This document shows, in pieces, positions 27,664 to 36,228 of a stretch of 64,000 nt of DNA (position 1 is the stretch's first letter; every line of letters begins with the position of its first letter). The stretch comes from an uncultured Flavobacterium sp. GTDB taxonomy: Bacteria; Bacteroidota; Bacteroidia; Flavobacteriales; Flavobacteriaceae. Where the stretch lies: assembly GCF_951805225.1 (NCBI RefSeq), contig NZ_OX638201.1:4712001-4776000 (forward strand), in the 5' to 3' direction. The position numbers and the translations under genes are program-made. A model generated the notes under the pieces. That model did not search any database and had not been told where the DNA came from. It was given only the letters and a program-made list of their open reading frames with translations.

Positions 27664-28255
27664 TGATCACTTTATTTTTAAGTACAATTCTAGTATAATC
27701 TTCAGAGGATTCCAATAATTTAACCTGTACAACTGTTGCTTCTTCTTTATCGAAAGTTAGTTCGATTTGTTTGATGTATTTTTTTAAAGTAGCATCTTTC
27801 GGAACAAATTTCGCAAGATTTTGACCTTTTAATTTAAAGTATGAAATCGTAAATTCTTTGTCGTCAAACATATTCCCGCTCACGCTTCCAACAATTAATT
27901 TATTGATACGGCCAAAGATTTTGCTGTTGCCAATATCAACTGCACTTTTCTTTCCTTCGTCGTTAATCAGAATTTTTCCGTTTTTAAAAACGATACTATA
28001 ATTGTATGGTTTTTTGTATTGCCATTGAAGCAAACTCGGCTCTTTGAAAATCATTTTACCAGAAGTTTCAATGTCTTTCGATAAAAAATCTAAATGTTTG
28101 TATTGTACAAAATCAGTACTTAAGGTTTTGATTTTTTTCGAAACTACATTTACATCCTGTTTGAAAGCTGCGATTTCTGCGTCAGACATTTTTTGTTCCT
28201 GAGCAAACAAATTGCCTGAAATAAATAAAATTAAGAGTGCTATTTTAGTTTTCAT
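27629..28255 (-). CDS. LolA-like periplasmic carrier
   Basis: A 208-residue secreted protein (signal peptide ending LFAQ) with the LolA fold: successive amphipathic strands and the conserved sequence SGKMIFKEPSLLQWQYKKPYNYSIVFKNGK. LolA carries lipoproteins across the periplasm, and LolA-like proteins are common in aryl-polyene clusters, where they are thought to carry the lipid-like pigment. It overlaps the downstream lipoprotein gene by 35 nt. The 117 bp before it contains a dispersed Flavobacterium repeat (GCCACAGATTTTAAAG and relatives). Confidence 0.8.
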   Translation of the reverse strand: MKTKIALLILFISGNLFAQEQKMSDAEIAAFKQDVNVVSKKIKTLSTDFVQYKHLDFLSKDIETSGKMIFKEPSLLQWQYKKPYNYSIVFKNGKILINDEGKKSAVDIGNSKIFGRINKLIVGSVSGNMFDDKEFTISYFKLKGQNLAKFVPKDATLKKYIKQIELTFDKEEATVVQVKLLESSEDYTRIVLKNKVINAKIDDSVFNN

Positions 28256-28372
28256 ATTTTGTTAAAATGGTGCTTTATTTTTCGTTTTTTTGCCACAGAT
28301 TTTAAAGATTAAAATGATTATAAAATCCGTTTTATCCGCGTTTTCGCTTTAGCGAATCCGTTCCATCAGCGT

Positions 28373-29149
28373 TCAATCTTCATAAGCTTTTAGATTCAAA
28401 AGTTCTTCGATCGAAATGACTTCATAATTGTTCTGTTGTAAAAATTGCAAAAACTGTTCCAATACTAAAACGGAGTGTGATCCGGTATCGTGCAAAAGTA
28501 CAATTCCACCAGGAGAAACACGTTTTATAATTCGATTCAAAATCAATTCGACATTTGTTGTTCCGCCGTCAAGCGAACGAATATTCCATCCAATAACTTT
28601 ATGTTCGGTTATTTTTAAAGCTCTACGAATCGATGGCGTCGTAACTCCGTAAGGCGGACGAAAGAAGTTGATTTTTTTTGAAGTGAATTTTTCTAAAAGA
28701 GAATCGGTTTTCTGAAGTTCTCCAGTAATTTTTTTGGCATTATAAAAATCGAAAAATTTCGAATGATTATAAGAATGATTTCCAACCAAATGTCCTTCGC
28801 CAATAATTTGTTTTACGATTTCAGGATGTTTTTCAATGTTTTTTCCAATGCAGAAAAAAGTTGCTTTTGCATTGTATTTTTTCAAAAGTTCTAAAACTTC
28901 TAAAGTAAATTCACTCGGACCGTCATCAAAAGTTAAGGCGATTTTTTTTTGAGTTTTCTGCGGATTATTGCAGAAAGCTTTTACATGATAATTGGATGAA
29001 ATTCGGGAGGAACCAAAAGCATTTATTCCCAACCAAATAAAAATAAGTGCTACAAACCACCAGATATTTATTGCGATATAAAAGTTCAGAAGAAAGAATA
29101 AAAGCAGTAAAAAAATAAAAAATAGTGATATGTTTTTATGCGTTATCAT
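28373..29149 (-). CDS. NodB-type polysaccharide deacetylase
   Basis: A 258-residue protein with two N-terminal membrane helices (about 8-22 and 28-44) and a NodB domain. TFDDGPSEFT (73-82, with the Asp-Asp metal/base pair), GNHSYNHS (H-x-x-x-H metal site) and FFRPPYG are intact, so the deacetylase should be active in the periplasm. Substrates of this family include peptidoglycan and N-acetylated glycans. Whether it acts on the pigment is unclear; similar genes are often carried along in aryl-polyene loci. It overlaps the ketosynthase-like gene by 4 nt. Confidence 0.85.
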   Translation of the reverse strand: MITHKNISLFFIFLLLLFFLLNFYIAINIWWFVALIFIWLGINAFGSSRISSNYHVKAFCNNPQKTQKKIALTFDDGPSEFTLEVLELLKKYNAKATFFCIGKNIEKHPEIVKQIIGEGHLVGNHSYNHSKFFDFYNAKKITGELQKTDSLLEKFTSKKINFFRPPYGVTTPSIRRALKITEHKVIGWNIRSLDGGTTNVELILNRIIKRVSPGGIVLLHDTGSHSVLVLEQFLQFLQQNNYEVISIEELLNLKAYED

Positions 29150-30204
29150 TTTGAAAGCAACGTAAAACTATGATTTTTTCCGTTTAATTGATTGTACAAT
29201 AAAATGGTATTATAAGCTGGTTTTTCAACCGAATTTACTTTTATAATTTCCGGAATTTCCTGAGTCTTGATTACTTTTGAAGCAATCCATAAAGCAAAAG
29301 CCGAAGCCGTATCATATTCACCACTCAAATGTTTGTAATACAATTGAGGCGTTTTCGCGAAAGCATTTTCAGCCAAATTTCTATAATAAGAATCAAAAGT
29401 AATGTTGCCATCCAAACCTAAAACGACAGCATCAATATCTGAAATTTCTAAATTATTGGATTTTAAAAACGCGATTATTTCTGCTTCAATTTTGTTTTCG
29501 TCTAAAGTATTTTTTATTTCAACATCTAAAACCTGTGCATAAGTAGTGTCTTTTTTTTGATTTTCTAAAACAAAAAAACTGGCACCCTCACCAAAAACAG
29601 CTCCGGTCGAAGTTGGATTTAAAACATCATAAGGCTGATTTCCATCTTGTTTGATTCGGCCTAATAGTTTAAAAAGAGAAGTTGTGTATTCGCCATTTTC
29701 GTCAATTCCGCCAACCAAAATCGAATTGGCTTCGTTTTCTTCGATTTGCATTTTAGCATCTAAAAGTGCCGATTCAAAAGAAACCGCTCCATTTACATAC
29801 GTAAAATTATACCCTTTGCATTGCAATGACAAAGCAATTTGAGCACCAACAGTATTATGTGTAGATTGTATAAACGAAGTTGGCGTTAAGAATTCTTCGT
29901 TATTGTCGAGAATATTTTTCAGAAATTTTTCAGAATCTTCGATGCATCCCAAACCAGTTCCGGTAATGATTGCATCTACATTTTCGAGCTTTGCATCTTT
30001 TAAGGCTAATGCCGAAGCTACGATTCCGTTTTTTACACCTTTTGCCATTCTTCTAATTGCGGCTGGCGTAATAAAATCTTTGTAAACCGGTGCAACTATC
30101 GAAAGTATTGTGTCATTTTGGTTGTGCACCGCTTCCTCTAAAAAAACAGTATCAAATGTTTTTTGAGCCGAAATACAACCTACTCCATTTATATATGTTT
30201 TCAT
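29146..30204 (-). CDS. ketosynthase-like protein without active-site Cys (chain-length-factor-like)
   Basis: A 352-residue thiolase-fold protein shorter than a normal FabF (about 410). By alignment to its neighbour (30204-31400), the catalytic Cys falls at Val141 in the segment NGAVSFES. The second-domain HGTATP histidine is also lost (the region reads LGLDGNI). It cannot condense acyl chains on its own. Type II aromatic and aryl-polyene systems pair an active ketosynthase with an inactive chain-length factor, and the 1-nt overlap with the active 30204-31400 gene fits such a heterodimer. Confidence 0.82.
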   Translation of the reverse strand: MKTYINGVGCISAQKTFDTVFLEEAVHNQNDTILSIVAPVYKDFITPAAIRRMAKGVKNGIVASALALKDAKLENVDAIITGTGLGCIEDSEKFLKNILDNNEEFLTPTSFIQSTHNTVGAQIALSLQCKGYNFTYVNGAVSFESALLDAKMQIEENEANSILVGGIDENGEYTTSLFKLLGRIKQDGNQPYDVLNPTSTGAVFGEGASFFVLENQKKDTTYAQVLDVEIKNTLDENKIEAEIIAFLKSNNLEISDIDAVVLGLDGNITFDSYYRNLAENAFAKTPQLYYKHLSGEYDTASAFALWIASKVIKTQEIPEIIKVNSVEKPAYNTILLYNQLNGKNHSFTLLSK

Positions 30205-31400
30205 TAGCTTTTAGAAAATATAAGTGTGGAACAATTTCCTCCAAAACCAAAAGAGTTGGATAAAACGTGTTCGATATTTTTCATTTTTAAAGAAGTTTGT
30301 GGCTTTAGATTAAATTCTTCCATTGGAGTTTCAAAATTCAAATTTGGATAAACCACATTATTCTGAATTGCCAAAACACTGTAAACGGCTTCAATTGCTG
30401 CGGCTGCCGCCAAAGTATGACCCGTAAAAGGTTTTGTCGAACTAAAATCTGGAACTTTTTCATCGCCGTAAATTCGGAGTAAAGCTCTTCCTTCAGACAA
30501 ATCATTATTAGGAGTTGCCGTTCCGTGAACGTTGATATAATCAATTTCGCTTGGTCTTAAACCCGAAACTTCAAAAGCTTTTTTCATTGCCAAATAAGCG
30601 CCATCACCATTTTCTGAAGAAGCAGTTTGGTGAAAAGCATCATTTGCATTTCCGTAACCCGAAACTCGAGCCAGAACTTTTTTGTTTTGTTTTTGAACAA
30701 TTTCATCAGATTCTAAAACCAAATATGCAGCGGCTTCGCCCAAATTTAGTCCTTTTCTGTTATTGTCAAAAGGTTTGTTATAATCGTCAGAAAGAATCAT
30801 CAAAGTTTTAAATCCGTTGATGGTAAATTTTGCCAAAGCATCTGTTCCGCCAACGATAACGCGATCGAGTTTTCCGTTTTTAATCAAACGTGCGCCTAAC
30901 ATAATCGAGTTCGCAGCAGATGAACAAGCGGTACTTATAGTAGTAACCATTCCTTTTAAACCCAATTCTTCAGCAATTTTTTCGGCAACATCGCCACCGT
31001 CATGACAACTAATATATTTGGTAAGTTCAGGATCTTTAAAATAATCGTAATAATGCTTTTCGGTCATATCCATTCCGCCAACGCTTGTTGCCGAAATAAG
31101 TCCGGTTCTAAATTCGTTGATCGATGTAATTCCGGCATTTTGAACGGCTTGTTTGGCAGCAAAAGCACCAATCATTGCAGTTCTCGAAAAATTATTATCG
31201 TCAGAAAGCTCCAATTCACTGATCAATTCAGCATTGGTTTTTTTAATTTCTCCAACCTTAATAACATCCGCATGAACGGTCGAAATATTTTCGATGCGAG
31301 TTATAGCAATCTTATTTTCGATTAACGAAATAAAATTTTCCTCGACTGAATTTCCAATCGAAGAGATAATTCCCATTCCCGTTATTGCAACACCTTTCAT
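30204..31400 (-). CDS. beta-ketoacyl-ACP synthase (FabF-like), active subunit
   Basis: A 398-residue condensing enzyme with an intact triad: Cys159 in STACSSAAN, His292 in VHGTATPNND and His328 in FTGHTLAA. It elongates an ACP-bound chain by two carbons from malonyl-ACP. The stop overlaps the start of the Cys-less partner by 1 nt (TAATG-type), suggesting co-translation as a dimer. The 131 bp upstream carry several copies of a TTAGAC/GTCTAA repeat. Confidence 0.9.
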   Translation of the reverse strand: MKGVAITGMGIISSIGNSVEENFISLIENKIAITRIENISTVHADVIKVGEIKKTNAELISELELSDDNNFSRTAMIGAFAAKQAVQNAGITSINEFRTGLISATSVGGMDMTEKHYYDYFKDPELTKYISCHDGGDVAEKIAEELGLKGMVTTISTACSSAANSIMLGARLIKNGKLDRVIVGGTDALAKFTINGFKTLMILSDDYNKPFDNNRKGLNLGEAAAYLVLESDEIVQKQNKKVLARVSGYGNANDAFHQTASSENGDGAYLAMKKAFEVSGLRPSEIDYINVHGTATPNNDLSEGRALLRIYGDEKVPDFSSTKPFTGHTLAAAAAIEAVYSVLAIQNNVVYPNLNFETPMEEFNLKPQTSLKMKNIEHVLSNSFGFGGNCSTLIFSKS

Positions 31401-31405
31401 TTTAG

Positions 31406-31530
31406 ACTTCTTAGATTATTAGAATTTTAGACTTACTTAGATTTAAATATTGGACTTCTTAGATTATTAGACATTAGATTTTTTAGACGCGTGTCTAAGT
31501 TGTCTAAAAATCTAAGCCAGTCTAAGCAGT
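31406..31530. repeat. cluster of short TTAGACTT/TCTTAGATTATTAG repeats
   Basis: The gap between the active ketosynthase gene and the ACP gene is made of repeats. CTTAGATTATTAGA occurs at about 31411 and about 31460, CTTAGAT recurs again in between, and TTTTTAGAC pairs with the reverse GTCTAAAAA. There is no gene. It is probably repeat expansion of the dispersed type rather than an operator, and its effect on operon readthrough is unknown. Confidence 0.6.
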
Positions 31531-31531
31531 C

Positions 31532-31789
31532 TTATTTAGTTCTGTTAGCGCTAATATAAGCAGCCATAGTTTCAATAGATTGAAAAATAGATTTTCCTTC
31601 TTTTGGGTCAACCAATTTTATTCCGTAATCTTTATCAAGAATCACGATCAATTCAAGTGCATCAATTGAGTCCAAACCTAAACCGTCTCCAAACAAAGGA
31701 TCGTTATCAGCAATGTCTTCGATTGCGATATCTTCAAGATTTAGAGTGGTAATGATTTTATTTTTTAATTCTTCTTTTAATGCTTCCAT
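31532..31789 (-). CDS. acyl carrier protein (flexirubin ACP 1)
   Basis: An 85-residue four-helix ACP. Ser41 in GLGLDSIDALEL is the phosphopantetheine attachment site. It carries the growing polyene chain as a thioester. It is distinct from the second ACP in this cluster (42872-43126). It follows the truncated ketosynthase-like gene by 2 nt, in the same operon. Confidence 0.92.
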   Translation of the reverse strand: MEALKEELKNKIITTLNLEDIAIEDIADNDPLFGDGLGLDSIDALELIVILDKDYGIKLVDPKEGKSIFQSIETMAAYISANRTK

Positions 31790-31791
31790 GA

Positions 31792-32409
31792 TTATTTATT
31801 ATATAATGTATTGATATTTTCGTTTGTGTATTTCTCGTTTTCTTCTTTGCTAATCGTGCAAAGAAAAGCTTTGTAATTGTCATTAAAAAATTCAACCCAA
31901 CCGCACAGAACTGTATCAGCTTTATTTGTGTTTAACAGAATATCTGAATAGTTAGACAGAAATTCAATATTGAAAGCATCAAATATAAAGAAAGAATTTT
32001 CACTTTTCAGCTGATGACGAATACTTATTTCACCCAAACAAATATTTGGCAAAGTATAAACGAAAACTGCTGGACTCGGATAATAGTTTTCTTTGTCCGA
32101 AATTGATTCCTGATATTTAACATCAGTATCTAAACTCGAAGATTTATTAGCCAAAACCAAAGCAATATTATTCTCTTTTTCGGCCGAACTTATTGGACTC
32201 AAAAGCAATTCAGATCCTAAAAAAGCCAGTTTGCTCAAAGCATCCATTTTGAAAAACTTCGGATATTGAATGTCAAAATTACGATACGCTTGTTTCGAAA
32301 AATCAGCAAAATCAGTTGGTTCAATTTTGAATACAGAAGTTCCGTTCAAAACAATTTCGTTGTTTTGAATGGTGATATAGGATTGTATGTAGGTTTTATT
32401 TTGAGTCAT
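31792..32409 (-). CDS. truncated ketosynthase-like protein (N-terminal half only)
   Basis: At 205 residues this is about half the length of a ketosynthase. The stretch YPSPAVFVYTLPNICLGEISI corresponds to the 'P-x-x-F-x-N-S-L-P-N-x-x-x-G' block that precedes the active Cys in ketosynthases. The Cys position itself reads FIFDAFN, so it has no nucleophile, and the protein ends before the histidine domain. It belongs to the Ketoacyl-synt_2-like group seen in aryl-polyene clusters, which may cap or regulate a dimer. The alternative is decay of a full-length gene, but its conserved features argue for a functional short form. Confidence 0.72.
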   Translation of the reverse strand: MTQNKTYIQSYITIQNNEIVLNGTSVFKIEPTDFADFSKQAYRNFDIQYPKFFKMDALSKLAFLGSELLLSPISSAEKENNIALVLANKSSSLDTDVKYQESISDKENYYPSPAVFVYTLPNICLGEISIRHQLKSENSFFIFDAFNIEFLSNYSDILLNTNKADTVLCGWVEFFNDNYKAFLCTISKEENEKYTNENINTLYNK

Positions 32410-32455
32410 CTTTGTTGCAAAACATTTGTTTTAAGCTTATAATATTGAATAAAAC

Positions 32456-33238
32456 TTATTTTCCTAACTTTCCTTTTAAATCAGTGATTCTCTTTTTAGC
32501 AATTTCCATTTTTTCCATTTTTTTTAGTTCTTCTAATTTTTCATCTAAAATTAGCTCAATTCCAACTCTCAAAGTGTCAAAGTGTTCTAGACAAGTTTGT
32601 TCATCTAAAGAATGTATACCTAGGCTTAAGACAGAGTAAATAGATCTGTTTTCTACTAAAAAACTTGGCAAATACTCAGCAAGTAAAGCTATGCGATCAT
32701 CCATTCTTCCTTTTTGAAAATCAGCATTATTTATTTTTTCATCTGCCTTTGCTTTTTCAAAAGCTTCAAAAATTAAATGTTCAAAAATTCGTCGTAAATA
32801 AACAAAAGAGCCGATTCCTACGCCATTAGCAGCTAATCCAATTGCTCGAGTGAATTCATTTAATTTTTCTTTAGATAATAATTTTCCATATTTTTTAATT
32901 TCACTAATGTGAAAGTCTGCGACAGTTGGATGTTGTCCAACTTTTAGTAGAATTTTGTTCTGGGGATCGTAGTGAAGATAAAACATAAAGGTGTCATCTG
33001 ATCTTTTGCATTTTACTCTTTGTGCTGCATATCCTCCAGACTTAGTATATGCATAACTACTCCCTTGTAAGTCATTCATTACGTAGAATGTAGATTCAAT
33101 TTTTTTCCAAGGATTATAACCATCAAAAATTACTTTAGTAGATGCATCAGTTATATTTAGAAAAATTTCCTCATTTTCAGCGGTTATTTCAAACTTAGTA
33201 TAAATAGGTAAATCGAAAAAAAATTGTTGTAATGTCAT
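32456..33238 (-). CDS. 260-residue protein of unrecognised family inserted in the pigment cluster
   Basis: I do not recognise this protein and nothing ties it to pigment synthesis. The N-terminal 120 residues look like a beta-rich, RNA- or ligand-binding-type domain. The C-terminal 130 residues are helical (VYLRRIFEHLIFEAFEKAKAD... SIYSVLSLGIHSLDEQTCLEHFDTLRVGIELILDEKLEEL), resembling HEPN- or DUF4145-like helical bundles found in stress and defence proteins. It splits the row of ketosynthase/ACP genes, with 46 bp and 29 bp of flank. I read it as a cargo gene acquired by the cluster. Function unknown. Confidence 0.7.
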   Translation of the reverse strand: MTLQQFFFDLPIYTKFEITAENEEIFLNITDASTKVIFDGYNPWKKIESTFYVMNDLQGSSYAYTKSGGYAAQRVKCKRSDDTFMFYLHYDPQNKILLKVGQHPTVADFHISEIKKYGKLLSKEKLNEFTRAIGLAANGVGIGSFVYLRRIFEHLIFEAFEKAKADEKINNADFQKGRMDDRIALLAEYLPSFLVENRSIYSVLSLGIHSLDEQTCLEHFDTLRVGIELILDEKLEELKKMEKMEIAKKRITDLKGKLGK

Positions 33239-33267
33239 AGTGTTTTTTAATTAAAAGATAACCAAAT

Positions 33268-34407
33268 TCATTTCACTTTTTCAAATATCACCGCCGTATT
33301 ACAACCTCCAAATCCAGAAGCTGTTTTCAAAAAGAACGCAATATTTCTCTCTTCATTTTTCTCTATAACATTAATAGATTCGCTTACGCCGATTTCGTCA
33401 AAACCTTTCGATTCAAAAAGTATATTTTGATTTGCGGATTCAATTGCGATTACGGTTTCTAATAATCCCGAGGCGCCCAATGTATGACCATAAAATCCTT
33501 TCAAACTATTTATAGGAACGTTTTGTAAATCTAAACGATTCAAAGCAATCGCTTCCATTTCGTCATTGAACGGAGTTGCTGTTCCGTGCGCTGAAATATA
33601 ATCGATTTGATCTGGATTTATCTGAGCTTCTTTCAAAGCATTCTGAATACTTCTAAACAAACCTTCGCCTGTTCTTGAAGGTCCGGAAATATGATTGGCA
33701 TCGTTTATCGAACTATCTCCAATAATTTTTATTTTTGCATTTTTGGCTTCCGCCGAAACTAAAACTGCTGCAGTTGCTTCGCCCAAACTTACGCCGGTTC
33801 TGTTTTTAGAATAAGGTTTACAAGGCAAACTGCTCATCGCCTGAAAAGCATTAAAACCAGACAAAACAAATTCTGAAACTTCGTCTCCGGCGATAACAAA
33901 AATGTCGTCGTAAAGCTCAGATTGAATCATTCTTTTGGCAACAGAAATGGCTAAAATTCCAGAAACACAAGCATTCGAAACTACAATTGGTTGTGTTTTA
34001 AATCCGAAGAAATCCGAAACATTTTTTGCTAAAACATCTAAATGTGCAATATTGAAGCTTTCTTCTGAATCATTTTTTAATGCGGTAACATTTCCTTTTG
34101 TGGTCGAAAGTATAAAAGCAGTTTTCGAATTTAATTCAACTTCTGAATTTTTGATAATCGGCTCTAAAGCCAAAATCATCATTTTCTCTAAACGAGAATA
34201 TTTTGTTTTAGCACTTATTTTTGCAAAAGCACTGTTTATTTTTTCATCATTAATAATTGCAGCATAAAACGGAATCGGCATTAAGGAAGTATCTTCATGT
34301 AATTGAATACCGGATTCTCCACGAAGAATTGCTTCGATGTTGGATTCAACATCAAAACCTAAAGGCGTGATACAATTGGTTTTGGTGATATATACTTCTC
34401 TTAACAT
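33268..34407 (-). CDS. beta-ketoacyl-ACP synthase (FabF-like) of the flexirubin cluster
   Basis: A 379-residue condensing enzyme with an intact triad: Cys147 in SNACVSGI, His274 in AHGTATPFND and His308 in GHTLGAS. It probably extends the aryl-polyene chain. The thioesterase-like and ABC-2 genes lie upstream; 113 bp separate it from the thioesterase gene and contain dispersed repeats (GCAGATTCTACGGATTTAAAC). Confidence 0.9.
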   Translation of the reverse strand: MLREVYITKTNCITPLGFDVESNIEAILRGESGIQLHEDTSLMPIPFYAAIINDEKINSAFAKISAKTKYSRLEKMMILALEPIIKNSEVELNSKTAFILSTTKGNVTALKNDSEESFNIAHLDVLAKNVSDFFGFKTQPIVVSNACVSGILAISVAKRMIQSELYDDIFVIAGDEVSEFVLSGFNAFQAMSSLPCKPYSKNRTGVSLGEATAAVLVSAEAKNAKIKIIGDSSINDANHISGPSRTGEGLFRSIQNALKEAQINPDQIDYISAHGTATPFNDEMEAIALNRLDLQNVPINSLKGFYGHTLGASGLLETVIAIESANQNILFESKGFDEIGVSESINVIEKNEERNIAFFLKTASGFGGCNTAVIFEKVK

Positions 34408-34520
34408 TTTTTCTTTTTTATTCCTGCAAGGTTTTTATGGCATGCAGATTCTACGGATTTAAACAGATTTACACTGATTTTTTTTATGTTTAATTCGTGA
34501 AAATTGGTGTAATTCGTGTT

Positions 34521-34970
34521 CTATTTTAAAAGCCCAACTTTTCGTTTCCATTCTTCATAAAAAGGAGGATTTGTTAGCATTAGATTTCCTTCTTTATCCA
34601 GAAATACCTGAACAGTTTCACCTGTGCACGCAACTTCACCTTTTTCGTCAATAATTCTAAAACGATAAATCATTTTGGCAGCCGGAGTATCAACAACGGT
34701 TGTTTCAATTGTTACGACATCGCCGTAGCGCAAAGACAATTTATGTTCGCATTTTGATTTTACGATTGGAGTTGTAAATCCCGTTTTGGCAATATCTAAA
34801 TAGGTAAGTCCGTGTTCGCGTCCAAATGCCTCGCGTCCATCTTCAAAATAGGTAATATAATAGCCGTGCCAAACAATCCCGAGTGGATCAGTTTCGTTAA
34901 AACGAATTCTGATTTCATGCGAAACCGTTAAGGAAGTTGCTTCGTTATACTGTTCTTTTCTTTTTGTCAT
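34521..34970 (-). CDS. YbgC/4-hydroxybenzoyl-CoA-thioesterase-like hotdog protein
   Basis: A 149-residue single hotdog domain; the ATG at 34970 is preferred to a TTG at 34982. HEIRIRFNETDPLGIVWHGYYITYFEDGRE is the family signature, with Asp in the N-E-T-D-P-L-G turn as the catalytic residue. It hydrolyses acyl-CoA or acyl-ACP thioesters. In this cluster it may release the finished aryl-polyene acid or proof-read stalled chains. It overlaps the upstream ABC-2 permease gene by 26 nt. Confidence 0.84.
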   Translation of the reverse strand: MTKRKEQYNEATSLTVSHEIRIRFNETDPLGIVWHGYYITYFEDGREAFGREHGLTYLDIAKTGFTTPIVKSKCEHKLSLRYGDVVTIETTVVDTPAAKMIYRFRIIDEKGEVACTGETVQVFLDKEGNLMLTNPPFYEEWKRKVGLLK

Positions 34971-36228
34971 AGAATAATGCAATGCAAGTTGTGATTATGA
35001 AGAACAAAAATAACAAACTTATTTTTGGTATGATTTCCAGGAAAGAAACGTTGCGTAATAAAACATCATAAAACGCTTCAAGACCCCAATTCATTGGTGA
35101 TGATTTTGCGATAAGCTGCATGATATTTGGCATTGCAAAAACCGGAACCCAGATTCCGCCAATTGCTGCAAGAATGATTACGCTTGTCGCGCCAAATGGT
35201 GCAGATTGTTCTTGTGTACTTGCAATAGTTCCCAATAAAATTCCGAAACCAATGGCTGCAAAACCTGAAAATAAAGCGACAACACTCATCAAAAACAAAT
35301 GTCCTTCGACGTTTAAAGAAGGTAAACCAATATGCGGAAATAAAAATATTGCAACGGCAACCATCATATAAAACTGAATCATACAAATGGCTGAATAAGT
35401 AATAGTTTTACCAATAATCACAATTAAATTCGAAACCGGATTGGTCAATAATCGAACAAATGTTCCTTGCGATTTTTCTTTTACAATATTAATAGACAAT
35501 GGAATTACGATAAAAAATATAGCAAAAAGTGTCCACGCGGGAACATTATGCTGCACCGAATTCGGTAACACTTCTTTGTTATTTACCTTTGGAACAATCT
35601 CTTTAAAAGTAATAAAACTCTTTTGTTCGAACTTAGTATTCTCTTCGCCTAATTGATTTTGAAAAGTCGTGTAAATTGATTTTGTTTCGATTTGAGAAAT
35701 CATTTTATCAATAGAACTCATCACAGAATTTTTGAAACTAAGCTGAACTGCCGGATCAAAATATAATTTAACTTCTTTTTGCTGAATTATTTTTGAAGTT
35801 TTCGGCTTTGCAATTGTATCTGTAAAACCCATTTTGCTCACAATGTTTTCTACATTCTGATCCACTTTGGCTTGTAAATCTGTGCTTAGATTTTTTGGGA
35901 TTATAATTGCCAGCTGAAACTTTCCTTTATAAACATTTTCTCTGGCAACTTCTTCAGTAAGCGGTTTATTGTCGATTTGTGTTACAACGCTAAAAAGCTG
36001 ACTTTTTTCTAAATTATCAAAGACAGTTTTAGAAACCGAACCTTTGTCGTTGTCGACCAATAAAATCTGAATTTTATTATCGCTAACGGTTTTAAAAGTG
36101 CTGTCCTGAATTAATGTTACGGTGATTACCAAAACCAAAGGCATTATAAATAAAATGACTAATCCGCCTAAATCTCGTTTGAGCAGTAGAAATTCTTTTA
36201 CGACTGACATCCAAATTTTATATATCAT
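34945..36228 (-). CDS. ABC-2 family transporter permease
   Basis: A 427-residue permease: one N-terminal helix (about 20-41), a large periplasmic domain (about 45-225) and five or six C-terminal helices (about 232-420). This is the ABC-2/YhhJ topology. The ATPase gene overlaps it by 11 nt, forming an exporter pair. It probably moves pigment or a precursor to the periplasm, as seen for aryl-polyene loci. A mid-sequence NKEVLPNSVQHNVPAWTLFAIFF block is typical of the family. Confidence 0.85.
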   Translation of the reverse strand: MIYKIWMSVVKEFLLLKRDLGGLVILFIMPLVLVITVTLIQDSTFKTVSDNKIQILLVDNDKGSVSKTVFDNLEKSQLFSVVTQIDNKPLTEEVARENVYKGKFQLAIIIPKNLSTDLQAKVDQNVENIVSKMGFTDTIAKPKTSKIIQQKEVKLYFDPAVQLSFKNSVMSSIDKMISQIETKSIYTTFQNQLGEENTKFEQKSFITFKEIVPKVNNKEVLPNSVQHNVPAWTLFAIFFIVIPLSINIVKEKSQGTFVRLLTNPVSNLIVIIGKTITYSAICMIQFYMMVAVAIFLFPHIGLPSLNVEGHLFLMSVVALFSGFAAIGFGILLGTIASTQEQSAPFGATSVIILAAIGGIWVPVFAMPNIMQLIAKSSPMNWGLEAFYDVLLRNVSFLEIIPKISLLFLFFIITTCIALFYDKKKRTV

